Shown: positions 41,496 to 42,005 of the stretch, piece after piece
How the letters are laid out: every line of letters begins with the position of its first letter
Numbering within the stretch: position 1 is the first letter of the stretch
Assembly: GCA_910585245.1 (NCBI GenBank)
Contig: CAJUCO010000021.1
Coordinates: forward strand, 1 to 42,005
Direction: 5' to 3'
DNA: 42,005 nucleotides
DNA from: an uncultured Oscillibacter sp.
Lineage (GTDB): Bacteria > Bacillota > Clostridia > Oscillospirales > Oscillospiraceae
Translations under genes and position numbers: made by a program
The notes under the pieces: model-generated
What the model saw: only the letters and a program-made list of their open reading frames with translations
What the model was told of the DNA's origin: nothing
Databases searched by the model: none

Positions 41496-41744
41496 ATGAA
41501 TGTAAAAGATATTTTTGGAGAAAGACTCCGAGAATTGCGGCAAAAAGCCGGACTCCAGCAGAATGAATTGGGCGAAAAAATTGGACTATCAAGCAACGGA
41601 GTTGGCATGATGGAGCGGGGCCACCGGGGGACCACCATTGAAAAGCTGGTAATTCTGGCGAAGTATTTTCATGTCTCCACGGACTATTTGCTAGGCGTTA
41701 CCGACGACCCGACCTGGCGGGGAGGGTCTGACGAGGGGACCTGA
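41496..41744 (+). CDS. XRE-family transcriptional regulator (HTH_3)
   Basis: An 82-residue single-domain regulator. The helix-turn-helix runs RLRELRQKAGLQQNELGEKI, then GLSSNGVGMMERG and TTIEKLVILAKYFHVSTDYL, ending LLGVTDDP, the normal layout of Cro/C1-type proteins. AAGAGG lies 5 bases before ATG 41496, preferred over an earlier in-frame ATG at 41445 that would use the operator as code. It probably represses the divergent gene and itself. The codon use is less G/C-biased than the neighbours, as often for such mobile-type modules. Confidence 0.9.
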   Translation: MNVKDIFGERLRELRQKAGLQQNELGEKIGLSSNGVGMMERGHRGTTIEKLVILAKYFHVSTDYLLGVTDDPTWRGGSDEGT

Positions 41745-41975
41745 GCAGAGGGATGGTTCCCGAAAGATGGCGGCCAGCGAAGCGTCGCCGTCCATCTGGC
41801 ACGCACTGAAAAAGAAGCCCGGTAGACGCTGCTTTCCGGCAACCGCCAAGGTGCGGCAGCAAAAAGAGGAGCTGGTCCATTCGTCGAGGAACAAACCCCC
41901 GCTCAATCTCATTGCGCGTGGGAAGCCATTCCGGCTCCGCCGTTCATTCGGGCGCGCCCCCGTATCGTCCCCCGT

Positions 41976-41993
41976 TACTTCTTTTTCTCTTTT
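41976..41993 (-). repeat. Right arm of the 18-bp inverted repeat
   Basis: Exact complement of 40992-41009. 41745-41975 between the XRE gene and this arm contains no gene I can support, though frames stay open on the minus strand. Confidence 0.8.
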
Positions 41994-42005
41994 CCTCGCA
42001 AGGAG

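Noticed and set aside
41691..41912. Minus-strand frames after the XRE gene
   Set aside because: No ribosome site, repeated-looking Cys/Ser/Phe-rich product, and several frames open at once; probably repeat-derived intergenic DNA.

Overview
The window looks like chromosome from a GC-rich (about 60%) Gram-positive anaerobe of the Clostridia, most likely an Oscillospiraceae relative of the Flavonifractor / Lawsonibacter / Intestinimonas kind. Reasons: strong G/C bias at third codon positions, AGGAGG-type ribosome sites, sigma-A-like promoters, a SAM-I (S-box) riboswitch in front of metK, an LtaS-type lipoteichoic acid synthase, and the Clostridial orders DUF1385-prmC, recA-recX and rpsF-ssb-rpsR. 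Genus is an inference; there is no rRNA here to fix it.

Layout. 1-1.4 kb: 3' part of a ComM/YifB-type Mg-chelatase-like ATPase. 1.7-5.8 kb (minus): envelope/lipid operon of rhomboid-like protein, LtaS-like synthase, small membrane protein and patatin-like lipase. 5.9-7.4 kb: S-box riboswitch and metK. 7.7-10.3 kb: GNAT acetyltransferase, a 60-aa protein, and a chemoreceptor with a CZB-like zinc motif outside the membrane. 10.6-15.7 kb: complete branched-chain amino acid ABC operon livJHMGF. 16.1-18.9 kb: fructokinase and amylosucrase-like GH13, translationally coupled. 19.3-21.3 kb: ptsH-ptsI. 21.3-24.5 kb: HIT protein, then a ParB-like/BMP fusion coupled to a metallophosphoesterase. 24.7 kb: tRNA-Gly(CCC). 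24.9-26.0 kb (minus): rpsF-ssb-rpsR. 26.4-29.2 kb: Bce-type peptide-antibiotic ABC system without adjacent regulators. 29.6-32.7 kb: two GT4 glycosyltransferases (probable glycolipid synthesis) around a TVP38/DedA-like protein. 33.0-36.6 kb: repeat-bearing lipoprotein plus OmpR/HisKA two-component system. 36.6-38.9 kb: DUF1385 protein, prmC, PspC-like protein. 39.1-40.8 kb: recA-recX. 41.2-41.7 kb: divergent small gene and XRE regulator, in a region rich in dyads.

How it fits together. Several blocks serve the envelope (LtaS, patatin, glycolipid glycosyltransferases, Bce exporter, lipoprotein/two-component system). Sugar handling pairs a sucrose-splitting glucan synthase with a fructokinase, next to the general PTS proteins; no sugar permease is visible here.

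The most unusual signal is not a gene. Five copies of a roughly 130-180 bp intergenic element lie between 1.5 and 19.2 kb, each directly after a gene end. They fall into two sequence subfamilies (A and B) with the same multi-hairpin architecture, and the stems differ by paired, compensatory changes. In three copies the neighbouring terminator hairpin is present on both sides of the element, as if insertion had duplicated it. I do not recognise this element. Other points of interest are an HPr without Ser46, the ParB/BMP-phosphoesterase pair, a rhomboid-like protein lacking the catalytic His, a structured leader before the second glycosyltransferase, and a chain of seven dyads after recX.
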